Below the pieces are notes generated by a model. The model searched no databases and was not told the DNA's origin. It worked only from the letters and a program-made list of their open reading frames with translations. Source: Argopecten irradians (lineage: Eukaryota; Mollusca; Bivalvia; Pectinida; Pectinidae). Taken from it: a stretch of DNA of 64,000 nt. Location: assembly GCF_041381155.1 (NCBI RefSeq), contig NC_091137.1:22055655-22119654 (forward strand). Reading direction: 5' to 3'. This document shows positions 12,188 through 24,915 of this stretch, piece after piece; position 1 is the stretch's first letter; each line of letters opens with the position of its first letter. The translations under genes were made by a program, and so were the position numbers.

Positions 12188-12689
12188 TCCGATTTTTTCA
12201 TTTCCTGCGTAGAAATCACTACATATATTGGATTTTGTGGTCCTGATATGTATTTGTTGTTCTATTGTGGTCAATTTGGTACCTCATTTGTCTACTTCGG
12301 TTGAAAAATGTTAATGTTAACTATTTTTCAATTTTTAGTGAAATTCGAGATGGCGGCCATCTTGATGACGTCATAACCGGAAGTTCATCCCAACTTATGC
12401 AATGTTAACATTTTGATTTGTGATCAGTGGGTCATAAGGGTTCAGAAAAATATTGCTTCGGAGGTTTGGGGGGGGGGTGCATGTGGGACCCTCCTAGCCC
12501 ATGGCCTACTATGGACAATGCAAGAAGAAATGAAACAGTAAGGGTCCATTATAAACATATTGAGGTTGTTCTACTTCAAAAAAGCATATGATTTTTTGTG
12601 ATATTCTGATGTATTACCTGTCATCAAAATTGAGTTTCGTTGGCTCAGTGGCTATATATACCTTAATCGATGACAGCCTTGCCAAATGG

Positions 12690-13202
12690 GCCCTGCAGGT
12701 AGGGCGTTAGAATTGTACCTGCTGCTCCTATTGCATGATCGTAAAAGGTGGCTAAATTTAGGATCTTATCTTTTCTCTTCTTTCTAACTGACTTATCTTT
12801 CTTAATGATTCGCTTGGCACCGCCTCACTTTTGGTCTTGAGTTGAGCGTTCGCCCCTGTGAGGAAGGCTTTGGGTTCTGTCCCCTGGCCGAGGCGCACCA
12901 AAGTCTATAAAAGTGGTAGTTTCTGCTCCGGCTTAGCGATCAGCATACAGGGAGTGGGCCGAATGGTTCGCCTGTTGTTAGTATAATGTGACCGGGTGGG
13001 GTATGTTGCTTGGTATTTTCGGCAGCATGCTTCAGTGATATAGCACTATAAAAGGACAACAGTTTCACTATACAAGAAGACAACATGAATATACGCAGTC
13101 TTCCAAAACACTAAAACACGCACTTTGCACAACATACACGCAACACACCCCATACATGGGAGGCCGTCCTTACATGACCATAGCTGTTAATAGGACGTTA
13201 AT
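12690..13202 (+). repeat. SINE-like dispersed repeat, copy 1
   Basis: It starts gccctgcaggtagggcg and ends ttaataggacgtta. The same sequence recurs at 36116-37224, where it ends in a long A-rich tail, which suggests a retroposed SINE-like unit. I cannot show a tRNA or 5S head, so the class is inferred. Confidence 0.65.
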
Positions 13203-13900
13203 AAGTCAAACAAAGAAAAGTCTTGCCAAATGAAATAATAAGGTAACACGCTACTAAATTATTGAGCTAGGAACAGATGTACAAGAAAACCTAAATCAGT
13301 TTACCACCCCTAATATATATCTTGTTATGCAAAATAAAATTGGCTTTAAAGATAAAATATATTTTGAATGACTAACGATTCATTTCATTCAGTCTCATTA
13401 TAGAGACAAATCTTGCTACCATTGTACCTAACTTTTATCTCAGACAGTTTGTATGTATTCTCATCATTATATGAGGCACATACTTAGTAAATTCATTATT
13501 CGAAAGCTATATACGTATGGTTGTATCGTCTTATTCATATATCGGGCCCGAGTGAGATTTTGTAAATCCTAAGTAGTGTTGTTCTCATTGTAAGTGAAAG
13601 ATAGAAAATACATTTAAACCACGAAATCAGTTAGGATTGATTGATGTTATAAAAGCAGGGGATAAACAAAGTGAATGTGATGATTTTATAATAATTAATA
13701 GGAACGAATGTAGCCACATGGACAAAACGTTGATTGACCAGTTAGTAAGTCTATTTCACTGCCACTTATTCCAGATCAAATGTATTATTTATGAAGAGTT
13801 TCAAATAAATCTCGACCGTTTTGCACGCTGATGGAAAAACGTTTAAATTAACTTCCTTTCACGTCGTTGAAAATGAGGAAATCTTCTTTTACGACGCGAC
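13203..13900. other. no gene recognised
   Basis: AT-rich sequence. A frame of about 65 codons at 13637-13831 has no recognisable domain and no clear splice signals. Confidence 0.4.
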
Positions 13901-13904
13901 CCCC

Positions 13905-13983
<79 letters not shown>

Positions 13984-14000
13984 CCTCTCTCTCTCTCTCA
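13905..14000 (+). repeat. (CT)n microsatellite
   Basis: About 95 bp of nearly pure CT dinucleotide, with a short C-rich interruption near 13980. Confidence 0.97.
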
Positions 14001-14767
14001 GATTCAACTACAGTAACAAGTTAACTAGAGCGCTTTAATCGTAAATCTCGATTTAATCGCCACGTCAAAATCGTTGAGCAAGAAAATGGGAAATTTAGTC
14101 ACAGTGTTAATGTGATGGTTTACGATATCCATATTATATATCCGCGTGTCAAACTTGATGAGTCGTCTGCTCCCAAAAATACTCAAGTCATAATTACTGA
14201 AAGTCTTTGTTTAGAGTAAGGGCGTCGGCGATAACAACAAGTTGATATAAAATGATCGCTAACGCCGTTAGATTTTTTTTCAAGCAGGTACCAATATTCT
14301 TGCAAATCATCTATTCAGAAAATAAATCGAACGAATATTTAACCCTGAAAAAAGCCAAACTCAAAATGTTGGCCACTTGGAATCGTTTTACATGTATCTG
14401 CAGACAAGGTACTATAAACTTCGCGAAGACAGATCACTTGTTAAACTCGAGATATTGCAATGAACGCTTACAGCATTCAAAGCCATTGATTTAGCCTGTG
14501 TATGGCTTTAGCCAAAATTCTAAGCTCATTAAACGGTGAAAGAGGAGTATTCGAGCCTGAAGGGAAAACGATAGCTCAATTAATGTGACATATATCTACA
14601 TTGGCGTGTATGAGGCTAGGATTGGAAATCCAATCATTATTTAATGAGCTATTTATTAGCTACCATCAAACTGTCTTCCTTCAGTCAATGAATTGTTATG
14701 TTATGTCTGTCTATAGGGACAAAAGACTAAAAGAGAGTTTAAGTTATCTTGTCGATTTATCTTCCAG

Positions 14768-14870
14768 ACCCCGGTGAAATCTGACTTCAGTCATTGCTTT
14801 ACATATAAGTTATACATAGGAAGAAAAACTCCTTTTTACTTAAGTTTTCACTTTTGCTTTGAGAAATCGG
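14768..14870. repeat. short palindromic repeat, copy 2
   Basis: Shares catataagtta.acataggaa.aaaact and the tail cttttgctttgagaaatcg with the copy at 8561-8667, but is more diverged at its left end. Confidence 0.5.
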
Positions 14871-17470
14871 AGTCAGCTTTGGGAGAAAACTACCCTTTCT
14901 TAACAAACCAGGCTGTTGAAACGCTATCCCGATAAGCTAAGCTAATAGATGCCCCCCCCCTAAATTTGCCGAGGGTATCATGAGATATCAGTTAACAGTA
15001 AAAAATACCGTGACCCTCGAAAGAAGAAGGTTGGACGATTTAAGTATTTTATCGACTCCTATGTCTCGATAGTTTCATATTAGAATTCCAAACATAGCGA
15101 CTACACATACGCTTCCCTGGCATAATATCCAATTTAATAAGTAAATGCAACATTTGTTTTTGAAAAAAAATCGTCAAATTATAAATCATGACATTAATAC
15201 AAGTTAAATATTTCCACAAGAATAATAATTAAACTGATAGTTTAAATCGCTTAATTTTCCTAAGCAATATCGACCACTGAGGAAACAAATCGGTTAGACA
15301 TTAATCCTTTAAGCATATTGTCAAATACTACACGTGCTGTTTACCGAACCGTAGATATTAGCCCATGGTAAAAACCAAAACAGGGGATGGGTCTAAATTG
15401 TGTCCTAATGTAATTGTACTGACAACTACGATAATCAAGTCACCATTGGAAGGTACCAATGCTGGCATAATACACCGGAAGAGTTTCTAAAGATTGGCTA
15501 TTACATGACACATGATATTGTTATCAGTTATCACGGATGAAACGTTATCATAAGTCTTTTGGGGGCTGACCTGTTGATCAATCAAACACACTCATCGGGT
15601 TGTGTGAATAAAGAGCATTTTCCTGTTATAACCAAACATTACGAATAATAGACTTCACTTCTAGATCCCATTATTGAAAGGGACATAACTTTTGGGGACA
15701 ATGGTCAACTACTGACCTAACGCTTTAACGACAATTTCTCAATAGTCTATTGCACCCATGATAATGGCGCTATGTAATGTAATAAATATTTAATTTTCTA
15801 AATGAACGATATAACCGAATTCGCAGCACTTCCTAGATACCGCTAATAAGTTTCTGTGGTATGTGGACATCCCTACGGTCAAATAACCTCACGAAAGGTT
15901 AAATGATGTTGGTCACAGCTATCCCATGGCGCATGCGTCCCATACATGACATTTGAGCACAATTAGAACTTAATATACAAACAAAGCCGATATGATATAC
16001 GTCTTATCGTAAACTATGATGACAGTATATATCGTCTATTTCCATAGATATTTCTGTCACCTTTGTGACTGTAAAAATGTGGTTTTTATCTATTGTATTC
16101 AATAATTCGTCCCTCGATGGAGGACATTGGGGGATGACCTTTCTGAGGGGGCGAATAACGATATAAGTCTATATCTTAGGTGATGCTAAGCTATTCACAT
16201 TGGCGTGTGTGTGCGCGGGGGTGTTCCACGTCTATATGAAGCGTGGCCATACTTTTAACACGACAACTACACGCCTTTTAGACGGAGAGAACCAATGGAC
16301 TTATACCAACAGAAATCTAATCAATCCTCTAGGCTTTGAAGAAGTGACAGGAACCTTTTCACACTTTTGATGTTTTTCAAATTCAGAAAGGTAGGTGTTT
16401 AAAACCATCCTCAAGTGATCCTAATTATAAAATGTTAAGTGTGATTTCAGACTTTACAAACCTATTTTATAAAAAAAAGTTGAGTTACTCTAAAGTACTG
16501 TTAGCTTTGATTTTGAGCTCTTGCTAACGTTAGATTAAATTAAATTAAAATAAAGGAAAACATTTAAATAATATTAATTCCATACTTTCAAAAAATACAT
16601 TGGAAATTCAAGATGAAGTTTTACTTAGCAGGCTTTTGATTCCATGTGCCAGAGGATGGTTAATGAGTTCGAGAATTCGCAAAAAAGTCCTTCAAATTAT
16701 TTTAATTTTTGTAACTTCTTTCTCTAGAGGACACCCGTTTTGACATTTACCAATGGTTTATGAACGACGTACAACACAACGTCACGCTAAAACCATTTAT
16801 CATACCAATAATCAAAACGGATTCATCTAATAACCCAAATCTTTAAAAAGTGAAAATTTTGTGACCCAATTCTAGACTTTCAACCTCGTTGATTGACAAA
16901 ATTGGATGAGCGCTTGCGTTAAAATCGTACATGTAATATAATCATGTTGTTGGCTACATGTGACTTAATGTTCGGTATTAACATTCATATTTATTAAAGC
17001 AAAGATATTACAAACATACCATATATATAATACTTGTCTAAATATTATATTTAAGCATTGATTTCAGTTTTTCTTAATATTAGAGGTGGATGAAAACGAA
17101 TTCTTGGCAACCTACATTTTAAGACGATTTCATAATTTTTTCAAAGGATTTTTTCCGAATCAATACGCAACGTCGATGTCGCTATTATGATATCACGATT
17201 ACGTTAGGTTTCCGCGCCATTCTCTGAATTTTTCATAATAGTATGAAAAAAAGAATTTCCCATTTACAAAGTCAGATTTGGTATACAAACAAAGAAAAAT
17301 GTATTAAAAAGAATTAATTACAAAACATTTAGGATAATTAATTTACAACTAATTGTTAGGATGAAAATAACCTCTAAGTTCCTGTCCTGTGATATCTATT
17401 ATATATCTACTATTCAATAATGTCTTAATCTACTATCATAAAGTAAAAAAAAAAAAATAGTTACTGATAT
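14871..17470. other. long stretch without recognised gene
   Basis: AT-rich. A poly-C run lies near 14950. A 25-bp phrase cttttgattccatgtgccagag near 16628 also occurs near 50067 inside MDH1B intron 3, so this is probably a fragment of a dispersed repeat. Nothing else can be supported. Confidence 0.4.
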
Positions 17471-17920
17471 TTGAGCACATCCTTATGGATGCTTAAATAT
17501 ATATATATAAATAGAACATATAGACATACAGATTTTGGCGTAATTTCGCGTAATAACTCATGGTCAAACGCGACCAAAATGTTTCAAGAAATATTGTATG
17601 AACGTAAATATGAATTCACAATTGTCAGGAAGGGTTCTTGGTCGTGGATTTATATATTCACAAATGTATTGACAATAACGACGACAAGGAGTATATGTGA
17701 AAACTTATTGGTTAACAGTATATTGTAATTGTTGAATTTGTTGACTTTATTTCATGCTTTCATTAACAACAAGGTACCCGAATATAAAATACAAACTGTT
17801 CTTTTTCCTCTAAAAAAACTTAATTTTGAAAAATGTGTCTCGCAGACTAGAAAATATTTTCATAGTTATGTTGATTCTGTTAACATAGTTTTCACATTAA
17901 AACGTCGATTTTGTATATAG
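17471..17920 (+). other. open stretch of about 150 codons with one stop
   Basis: One frame is open for about 450 bp apart from a single TAA at 17726-17728, which is long for such AT-rich DNA. The translation has no recognisable motif and no clear splice sites. It could be an old element fragment or chance. Confidence 0.2.
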
Positions 17921-18834
17921 GTCTGATATAAGCAACCAGTATTAAGCTCAAGACATTCATGTACATGGGAAACGTATTCTATGGGAAAACGTATATTTTT
18001 ACTTGCTATAAAACCCTAAATTGTAAGCGTTTACAAGTCAAAATTGTCTAATTCAATTGTTATGCGGTTTATGATTGGGTTAGTCAAAATAATAAAGTTT
18101 TCAAGTTATAATCAAATTCTTAGAGACGTTATTTATCATGTTTTGAAACCATATTTCGTATCAACAGTGTGTGATTAAGAAGTCAAACTCCTTTAATGTG
18201 TCGTACAAAAGTATACTGATATCAACCCAGGTTTTAAATATTGGCTCACAATGATTCATACATTGTAAGGTAATCCGAATCTTATTACATTACCGTACAG
18301 CTTATCTGTCCTCCATGGACTCGTGTATCAGCGAGTGATACTAAAGATCAAAATCATGGAAAGTTAAAGCGACTAAAACTAAAATCAGGTAACAAACCAA
18401 CAAAATAACATAGAATGCACGGGAAGGGTAAAATTACATTGTTAAAGAATTAAGAAAATTAATAATTTCTAACTTTAAGCTCAATGAAAATTCTTGGATG
18501 AACGGAACATTTCAGACAAGTCCTAAAATATCACCACAGTTGTATAATCTTTAACGTGATTCCTAGAACCACGACAAAGGTAAACTTTATTTTTACCTAT
18601 ATAAATTTGACTTATAACATTATCACACTTGTATAATGTATTTTACATGTCTACACATGTGTTCTTCATACTTACCTGACGAGTCCTAAAACAACATAAA
18701 GAGTATGACGTCCTCTAAGCATCACTAGGCATCGCTGACGAGTCTTGCTGGCACTGGTTTATGGTGTCCATGAGATGATTTATTAGTCCGGAAATAACGA
18801 CACAAATATATATTCTGCATATTACTCCTCTTAC

Positions 18835-18930
18835 CGGTATGTTGATTATGACGTCATCTGTTATTGAGTTTAACGTCATAAAACTTTTCCAATATCTCCC
18901 AGTGTTCATTGCGGTTCCCAGATTTCTTCC
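18835..18930 (-). CDS. candidate internal exon, function unknown
   Basis: On the minus strand a pyrimidine-poor but acceptable acceptor (ccgtttacag) is followed by 96 bp (32 codons) open in one frame and then a strong donor (CCG|gtaagagg). The translation starts GRNLGTAMNTGRYW. The length is a multiple of three. No domain recognised. The neighbouring candidate at 20017-20088 has the same phase, so the two could belong to one minus-strand gene. Confidence 0.3.
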
Positions 18931-20016
18931 CTGTAAACGGCCCACGGATATTTCAAGTTTTGAAGTATTTATACTTAATCCTCTAATGCATAGTTTATGT
19001 TTTCTTTTGTATCATTTGCCTATCAGCGACAGCTAGTTCTTACGACGCGAGTTTATTCACAAAATAATGACATCACAATGGATACATACCCAAAGAGGAG
19101 TTAACTTTTAATGTGCAAATAGTCCCAAATAGCACGTAGGAGTTTCATGATGACGACAAAGGTGATCGATATATATCATAGGTTGACGTTATAACGTAAC
19201 AACACTTTTAAATCTGTATATTTGTTTTCGTTTGATCGAAATCTCTCAAGAAAAACTGCTTTAAAACTGAATCACGTTTCTTGAAACATGATATCCATAA
19301 ATTGCATCAAGCTTTTAACACAACAGCCATGTTAAATGAAGCCTGTCTCGTTTGTCAAATAGAGCTGTATTATGTTTTAGGATCAGAATATTTATTAGGC
19401 AATATTTGAATTGTATTATCATATCACCACTAGACGCTCGTGGAATAATAGTAAATATTAAAATGTGGGAGTTATGACAGAGACGTCAGTTTGCATTCTC
19501 GAATGAAGACGCGTGTTACAGGCGAATATCACCATATCCATTTGATCTATGTTTTAGCATCATACGGCTCATAACTTTCTTGTCTATATATATGATAATT
19601 GGAAATTGATACGATTATTTTATACATTTTTATGTATGGTACAAAGTATTAGCAGAGGTTTTATTCAGAAATGGTTTGATATGATTCTGACTTACAATGT
19701 ACCAATAAATAGGAAATGACATTAAAGATATGTCAGGTTGACATCTATAGAGCATTCACAAATGAAACATACACCGTTATTGACATCTAAGATATAGAGG
19801 TAGTGGATAACAATTATGATACATGTATATTGATTTACCTGTTATAGGAAGATTTATAACTTTAGTAATATGAGCATACAATAAAATACATTTATACAAT
19901 CAAAGAAGAAAATATCAAAGAAGAGATGAGAAGCCCTGTAAGTATTATTCCAGCTGGAGGATAGGACATAACTTAAAGAGAAAAATTTCACTGAAACATT
20001 GAAAACAAAAACATAC

Positions 20017-20088
20017 CTGCATTGCTCGTACTTTATTATCAACATGTTTCCTAAACAATTTGTTCCATGTTTTTTGCGTAATTGGTTT
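20017..20088 (-). CDS. candidate small exon, function unknown
   Basis: 72 bp on the minus strand between an AG (cctattggag) and a good donor (GCAG|gtatgt), coding KPITQKTWNKLFRKHVDNKV plus RAMQ in phase 0. Lysine-rich, no domain recognised. Small open stretches of this size occur by chance, so support is weak. Confidence 0.22.
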
Positions 20089-20373
20089 CTCCAATAGGAA
20101 AACATAAATAAAATGACTTGATGATGAACTTAAATATTTCACATAAAAAATGGATGTATGTTAAAATATGTAAATCAATGCAATACTAATTAGCTCAGTA
20201 GAATATACCAAAAGTAATACGTGATAATAATATAATTTAATATAATCAAATAAATCACATGACGAGTTACAAATTAGTAGTACATTTTTGTTAAATTGAT
20301 ATTTTTGCATATTACCTGTAAGAAATAATGTTAGAGGGACATATCTGTCAATGGATATCGCTGTAATAGGCAT

Positions 20374-21240
20374 TATATAAAGTTATTCACATCATCCACC
20401 TATTGTGATATGATATATTTGGAAAGCAATAATACGTAAAGAATGGCGTTCCTACCCAAACGAACTATTTCTAAGATTGTAACACGGATGATATCACCAA
20501 CTGAATAATTCCTAATATGGCAGAACAGGGACAGATACAATGATAACTTTGATTCTGTGACATCGACCAATCGACGGCTACACTATTAGCGGTCATTTAC
20601 AGACTCTATAAATAGAAATTAAAACATCGCTCATAACAGCTCCACAGAACGCAAACCTGCAATCCAAATGTAAATTGTACAAGGGTGTGTTTCCGTAGAG
20701 AATATCAAAAATGGAATTAACAATACTCCTACACGTCCGATCATATTCTCATCATTGTTATATAATTCCAACAATAAGGCTCTAAATCATTTAAATTTAA
20801 ATGCTTAAATGGTTTTTAGATGGTAAAATAAAAATCAAATAAAAAATGATATGAAAATTGTGTTTAACAAATAGTGAAATTGAAAGCACTTTATGAAGTT
20901 CTTTTGTTAATCCGTGTTCGTGCATGGCCGCCTCTATTACCTCCCAATCGACCATACTAACCTTGATAGTATGGTAGCCGATTGAAATTTACAGCACACT
21001 ACAAGTATCGCCATATTCGTTCATTCAATTTCTGGTCATTAAGTCACCATGCATGTATTTCAATCATTTATGAAGTTGAAATGAGACAACCCTCCAGTTA
21101 GTGTAACTACCAACAAATGATTTCATTTGAATTATAGTCTTTATGGCATGTTTTTAGATTTCCCAATAGAGTTTAGACATCGGAAACTATAACATTATTC
21201 CCACGCACTACTTGTCTGAATTTGATACTCCCTCAAAATT
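20374..21240. other. upstream region of the secreted-protein locus
   Basis: AT-rich, no coding region recognised. It lies immediately upstream of the putative TATA box at about 21241. Confidence 0.4.
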
Positions 21241-21252
21241 TGTATATATATA
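21241..21252 (+). promoter_or_regulatory. putative TATA box
   Basis: A tatatatata run sits about 25-30 bp before the likely start of the 5' exon that ends in a strong donor at 21342/21343. AT-rich context lowers its weight. Confidence 0.4.
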
Positions 21253-21269
21253 GGACCAATGATATTTCG

Positions 21270-21342
21270 TGGTCTTGTCGCTGTCATTCCTCTTTCTAAG
21301 GCCATCTTTTACGTTCCTGCTTTTTGTTTCGTTTTAGCTAAG
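21270..21342 (+). other. probable non-coding 5' exon of the secreted-protein gene
   Basis: A GC-richer patch ending gctaag|gtaagtttgg (consensus donor) follows a TATA-like run. The next plus-strand acceptor with a coding exon is at 26501/26502, three bases before an ATG. That predicts a 5.1-kb first intron. The transcription start is a guess. Confidence 0.4.
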
Positions 21343-21581
21343 GTAAGTTTGGTATGTTGATACGTTTATCTGTTAAAATTGTATTGTCTTATTATATTGC
21401 TTAATACAAGCAAGTTATTTGAATGTGAGATATGTATTTCATTTCCAATGTGTTGTTTACTTGACGAAAATATTTGGAACAAATATGATAGTTTTCGTCA
21501 TTGATACCGATATAACAATGCCAGTCATTAATTTGTATCCAATACTCATATTTAAAGCAGTGTAATAACCCTACAACGTAA

Positions 21582-21710
21582 TAACATTATATGTATTATC
21601 TTTTCACATAGGATAAAAGAAAGCTTAATATTTTCGTTAAGGACCTAACATTATATGTATTCTCTTTTCACATAAGATAAAAGAAAGCTTAGTATTTTCG
21701 TTAATGACCC
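21582..21710 (+). repeat. 64-bp tandem duplication
   Basis: Two copies of taacattatatgtatt...cttttcacata..ataaaagaaagctta start at 21582 and 21646, about 95% alike. Confidence 0.85.
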
Positions 21711-22803
21711 TTTGTATCTAAACGTGCCAATCTCACTCAAACCTTTCTTTAATTGCGGAATTTGAATATCTTTTCCATTTTGATGCTTTTTGCTTTACAA
21801 AAATATTTGGAACACTATTGTTCAATGTAAGGAAGTATTATTGCTAAATAACGGAAGATGCAATCATTTTAGTTATTCTTACAAGATAAAATAATTTCGT
21901 TCACGCAACAATTATTCAACATTATCTTGACAAGTTCATATTTCTTTGAACTTCTCTTGTTTACACATAGTATTGAAGACTTCATATGGCAATTTGTTTT
22001 GCTGCTTCACAAGATTTTAATTTATTTCGGGAATTTTTTTTTCTTGTTCTAGTTTCTAGTTGGATTTATTATTATTATTTTTATACTTTACAGAAGTTGT
22101 ATATGCATTTTAGCATATCTGTCGTACAATACATTATACTTAGTTTCGAAATCACAAATAATCATATTGATCATATGCAATTTAAGTTTGAAAACGTCTT
22201 CGTCCCATGGTATGAAAAAAACAACACCAGAAATAAAATACATTATCATCAGCTAGTCTACACATTATTCTTTGTTTAATATGCTCTTCAATAACCATTT
22301 AAGGGACTAAATCGTTAAAAAATCATGTAATACAAAAAGATTAAAAAGAATTATAGTATTGAAAATAATTGTAAAAGTTGTGTACTTTGTGTTAAAAAAG
22401 AAAATTTAAAAGTTTGTATAACCATTTTGTTCAAAATGGAGAAAAACTGAAAATAAATAGAAACGACCGAATTACTATTTCATATTATTATCTTTCGGCG
22501 AGTGTAAACAATCCCTATGTGCATGCGCGATGCGGGAACATTTAACCGAAGGATATCTCATCTGTCTAATGGACATTTCTGCTATCGACTGAAAACACCA
22601 ATTTATCGACTACAAGTTCCTGATTACTGTGTTAAATCTAATAAACGTTGAAACGTATGCAGAAGTATTTGGAAGAGTTTCTAAGTGTAAATATTCATAT
22701 ACTGTACAGTTTTTTGTAGCTATAAAGAAGAGTTTGCATTATATTATATGGTTTTATACTTGCTTCTACAATTATTTAATTTTCATTTGTCAAGCTATAA
22801 GGT

Positions 22804-22937
22804 ACTAGTCCGCTAAACCTGCCAATATTATTATATTACTATGCTTTTAAAAAAATATTGGCCTAATATGTAGATTTTATAATAAGGAAAAATTGGAAAC
22901 AAAAACTAATAATATAGGCATGTTTAGCGGACTAATT
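22804..22937. mobile_element. small MITE with TAGTCCGCTAAAC termini
   Basis: Inverted ends ctagtccgctaaacctgcc and ggcatgtttagcggactaat flank an AT-rich centre of about 95 bp. The total is about 130 bp. Confidence 0.75.
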
Positions 22938-22975
22938 AGGTGCATGTATTTTTTTATCATTATAACAATTGACAT

Positions 22976-23115
22976 TACCTATATATATCCTTAGTTATAA
23001 TGTCTATCCGTCTAATGGACATTCCCTATATATCTCTAGTTATAATCTCTATCCGTCTAATGGACATTTCTTATATAGCCATAGTTATGATAAATATACG
23101 TCTAATGGACGTGCC
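22976..23115 (+). repeat. three 45-bp tandem units
   Basis: The word tctaatggac occurs at 23011, 23056 and 23101, exactly 45 bp apart, within units containing agttataat and tatatc. Because 45 is a multiple of three the frame stays open (YPSNGHSLYISSYNLYPSNG), but there is no sign it is translated. Confidence 0.85.
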
Positions 23116-23545
23116 GGATTCGAGATCTATAAAGCTAGCGCGAAATTGAGCGTGAACCTTTGTGACGTCATTATAACGTAACTCACTTCCTCGGAAGTTA
23201 TTTACAAAGCTAGAAAACTAGAGCGATGTGTTCCTAAAGCCATGCATTATAACATCTCGAACCGAGCAATATTCCGTTTCAAAAGAAGCGTGCAATATAA
23301 CTTCGAACTGTGCAATATAACAAGGTTTTATCGAACAGTCGGGATAATAGTTGAAAACATTATATTTCCTCATATATAAATTGGTGTAAACAAATCATGT
23401 AATAAATATACCTATTAGTCACCCACGTCGATTATGTATTTTGTAATCCGCGTATTGGATACTATACTATTATGAGTTCAGTAAATATCATGTGACGTCA
23501 TCAATATGAAATAATTCGTATATCAATACAACACTTCTATGCGAG

Positions 23546-24915
23546 GCTATATACACAGCATATAAAAACATCCTTCACGATTCTTTATAAACGCAGTCTA
23601 TAAAAACATGCTTTATGTTTATTTATAAACACAGCCTACAAAAACATCCTTTAAGATTCTTTATAAACACAGCCTAAAAAAATATCCTTTATGATTCTTT
23701 ATAAACACAGCCTATAAAAACATCCTTTATGATTCTTTATAAACACAGCCTATATAAACATCCTTTATGATTCTCTATAAACACAGCCTATAAAAACAAC
23801 CTTTATGATTATTTATAAGCACAGCCTGTTTAAAAATCCTTTATGATTCTTTATAAACACAGCCTATAACAACATCCTTTATGATTACTTATAACCACAG
23901 CCTACATAAACATCCTTTATGATTATTTATAAACACAGCCTATATAAACATCCTTTACGATTCTCTATAAACACAGCCTATAAAAACAACCTTTATGATT
24001 ATTTATAAACACAGCCTATATAAACATCCTTTATGATTACTTATAAACACAGCCTATAAAATGTCCTTTATGATTCTTTATAAACACAGCCTATATAAAC
24101 ATCCTTTATGATTACTTATAACCACAGCCTATAAAAACATCCTTTATGATTCTCTATAAACACAGCCTATAAAAACATCCATTATGATTATTTATAAACA
24201 CAGCCTACATAAACATCCTTTATGATTATTTATAAACACAGCCTATATAAACATCCTTTATGATTCTCTATAAACACAGCCTATAAAAACAACCTTTATG
24301 ATTATTTATAAACACAGCCTATATAAACATCCTTTCTGATTCTTTATAAACACAGCCTATAAAAACATCCTTTATGATTCTTTATAAACACAGCCTATAT
24401 AAACATCCTTTATGATTACTTATAAACACAGCCTATAAAAACATCCATTATGATTATTTATAAACACAGCCTATAAAAACATCCTTTATGATTATTTATA
24501 AACACAGCCTATAGAAACATCCTTTATGATTCTTTATAAACACAGCCTATAAAAACATCCTTTATGATTCTTTATAAACACAGCCTATAAAAACATCCTT
24601 TATGATTCTTTATAAACACAGCCTATAAAAACATCCATTATGATTATTTATAAACACAGCCTATAAAAACATCCATTATGATTATTTATAAACACAGCCT
24701 ATATAAACATCCTTTATGATTATTTATAAACACAGCCTATATAAACATCCTTTATGATTCTTTATAACCACAGCCTATAAAAACATCCTTTATGATTCTT
24801 TATAAACACAGCCTATAAAAACATCCTTAATGATTCTTTATAAACACAGCCCTTATAAACATCCTTTATGATTCTTTATAACCACAGTCTATATAAACAT
24901 CCTTTATGATTCTTT
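23546..24915 (+). repeat. 38-bp minisatellite, about 36 copies
   Basis: Units of the form ataaacacagcctataaaaa + catcctttatgattcttt repeat with a period of 38 bp. Variants (tataaac for aaaaac, gattatt or gattctc for gattctt, aacaacc for acatcc) recur in blocks. The aacaacc variant appears near 23796, 23986 and 24290, multiples of 38 apart. The array lies in the first intron of the secreted-protein locus. Confidence 0.97.

Larger units (their letters stand above)
8961..12511. mobile_element. large palindromic foldback element with modular arms
   Basis: The outer arms (from 8961 inward and from 12511 inward) are close inverted copies starting at CCATGGGCTAGGAGGGTCCC. Inverted similarity continues toward the centre (about 10480) with falling identity, for example 10020-10062 with 10985-11025 and 10240-10310 with 10655-10730. 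Each arm holds two direct units about 361 bp apart that begin with TTCCGGTTATGACGTCATCA followed by AGATGGCC. A MITE at 11779-12187 interrupts the right arm. The central 1 kb is GC-richer but I recognise no protein in it. Non-autonomous as it stands. Confidence 0.85.

Noticed and set aside
13821-14024. Ser-Leu repeat protein
   Set aside because: It is only the translation of the (CT)n microsatellite.
18669-18679. U1 snRNA 5' end (atacttacctg)
   Set aside because: The sequence after the first 11 bases does not follow U1. On the other strand it is simply a donor-like caggtaagtat.
20312-20356. GPCR third-helix exon (AISIDRYVPLT)
   Set aside because: The DRY-like word is short, no other transmembrane segments are nearby, and its phase does not fit the neighbouring candidate exons.
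23546-24915. CRISPR array
   Set aside because: Repeats are contiguous 38-bp units with no unique spacers, in a eukaryotic intron. It is a minisatellite.
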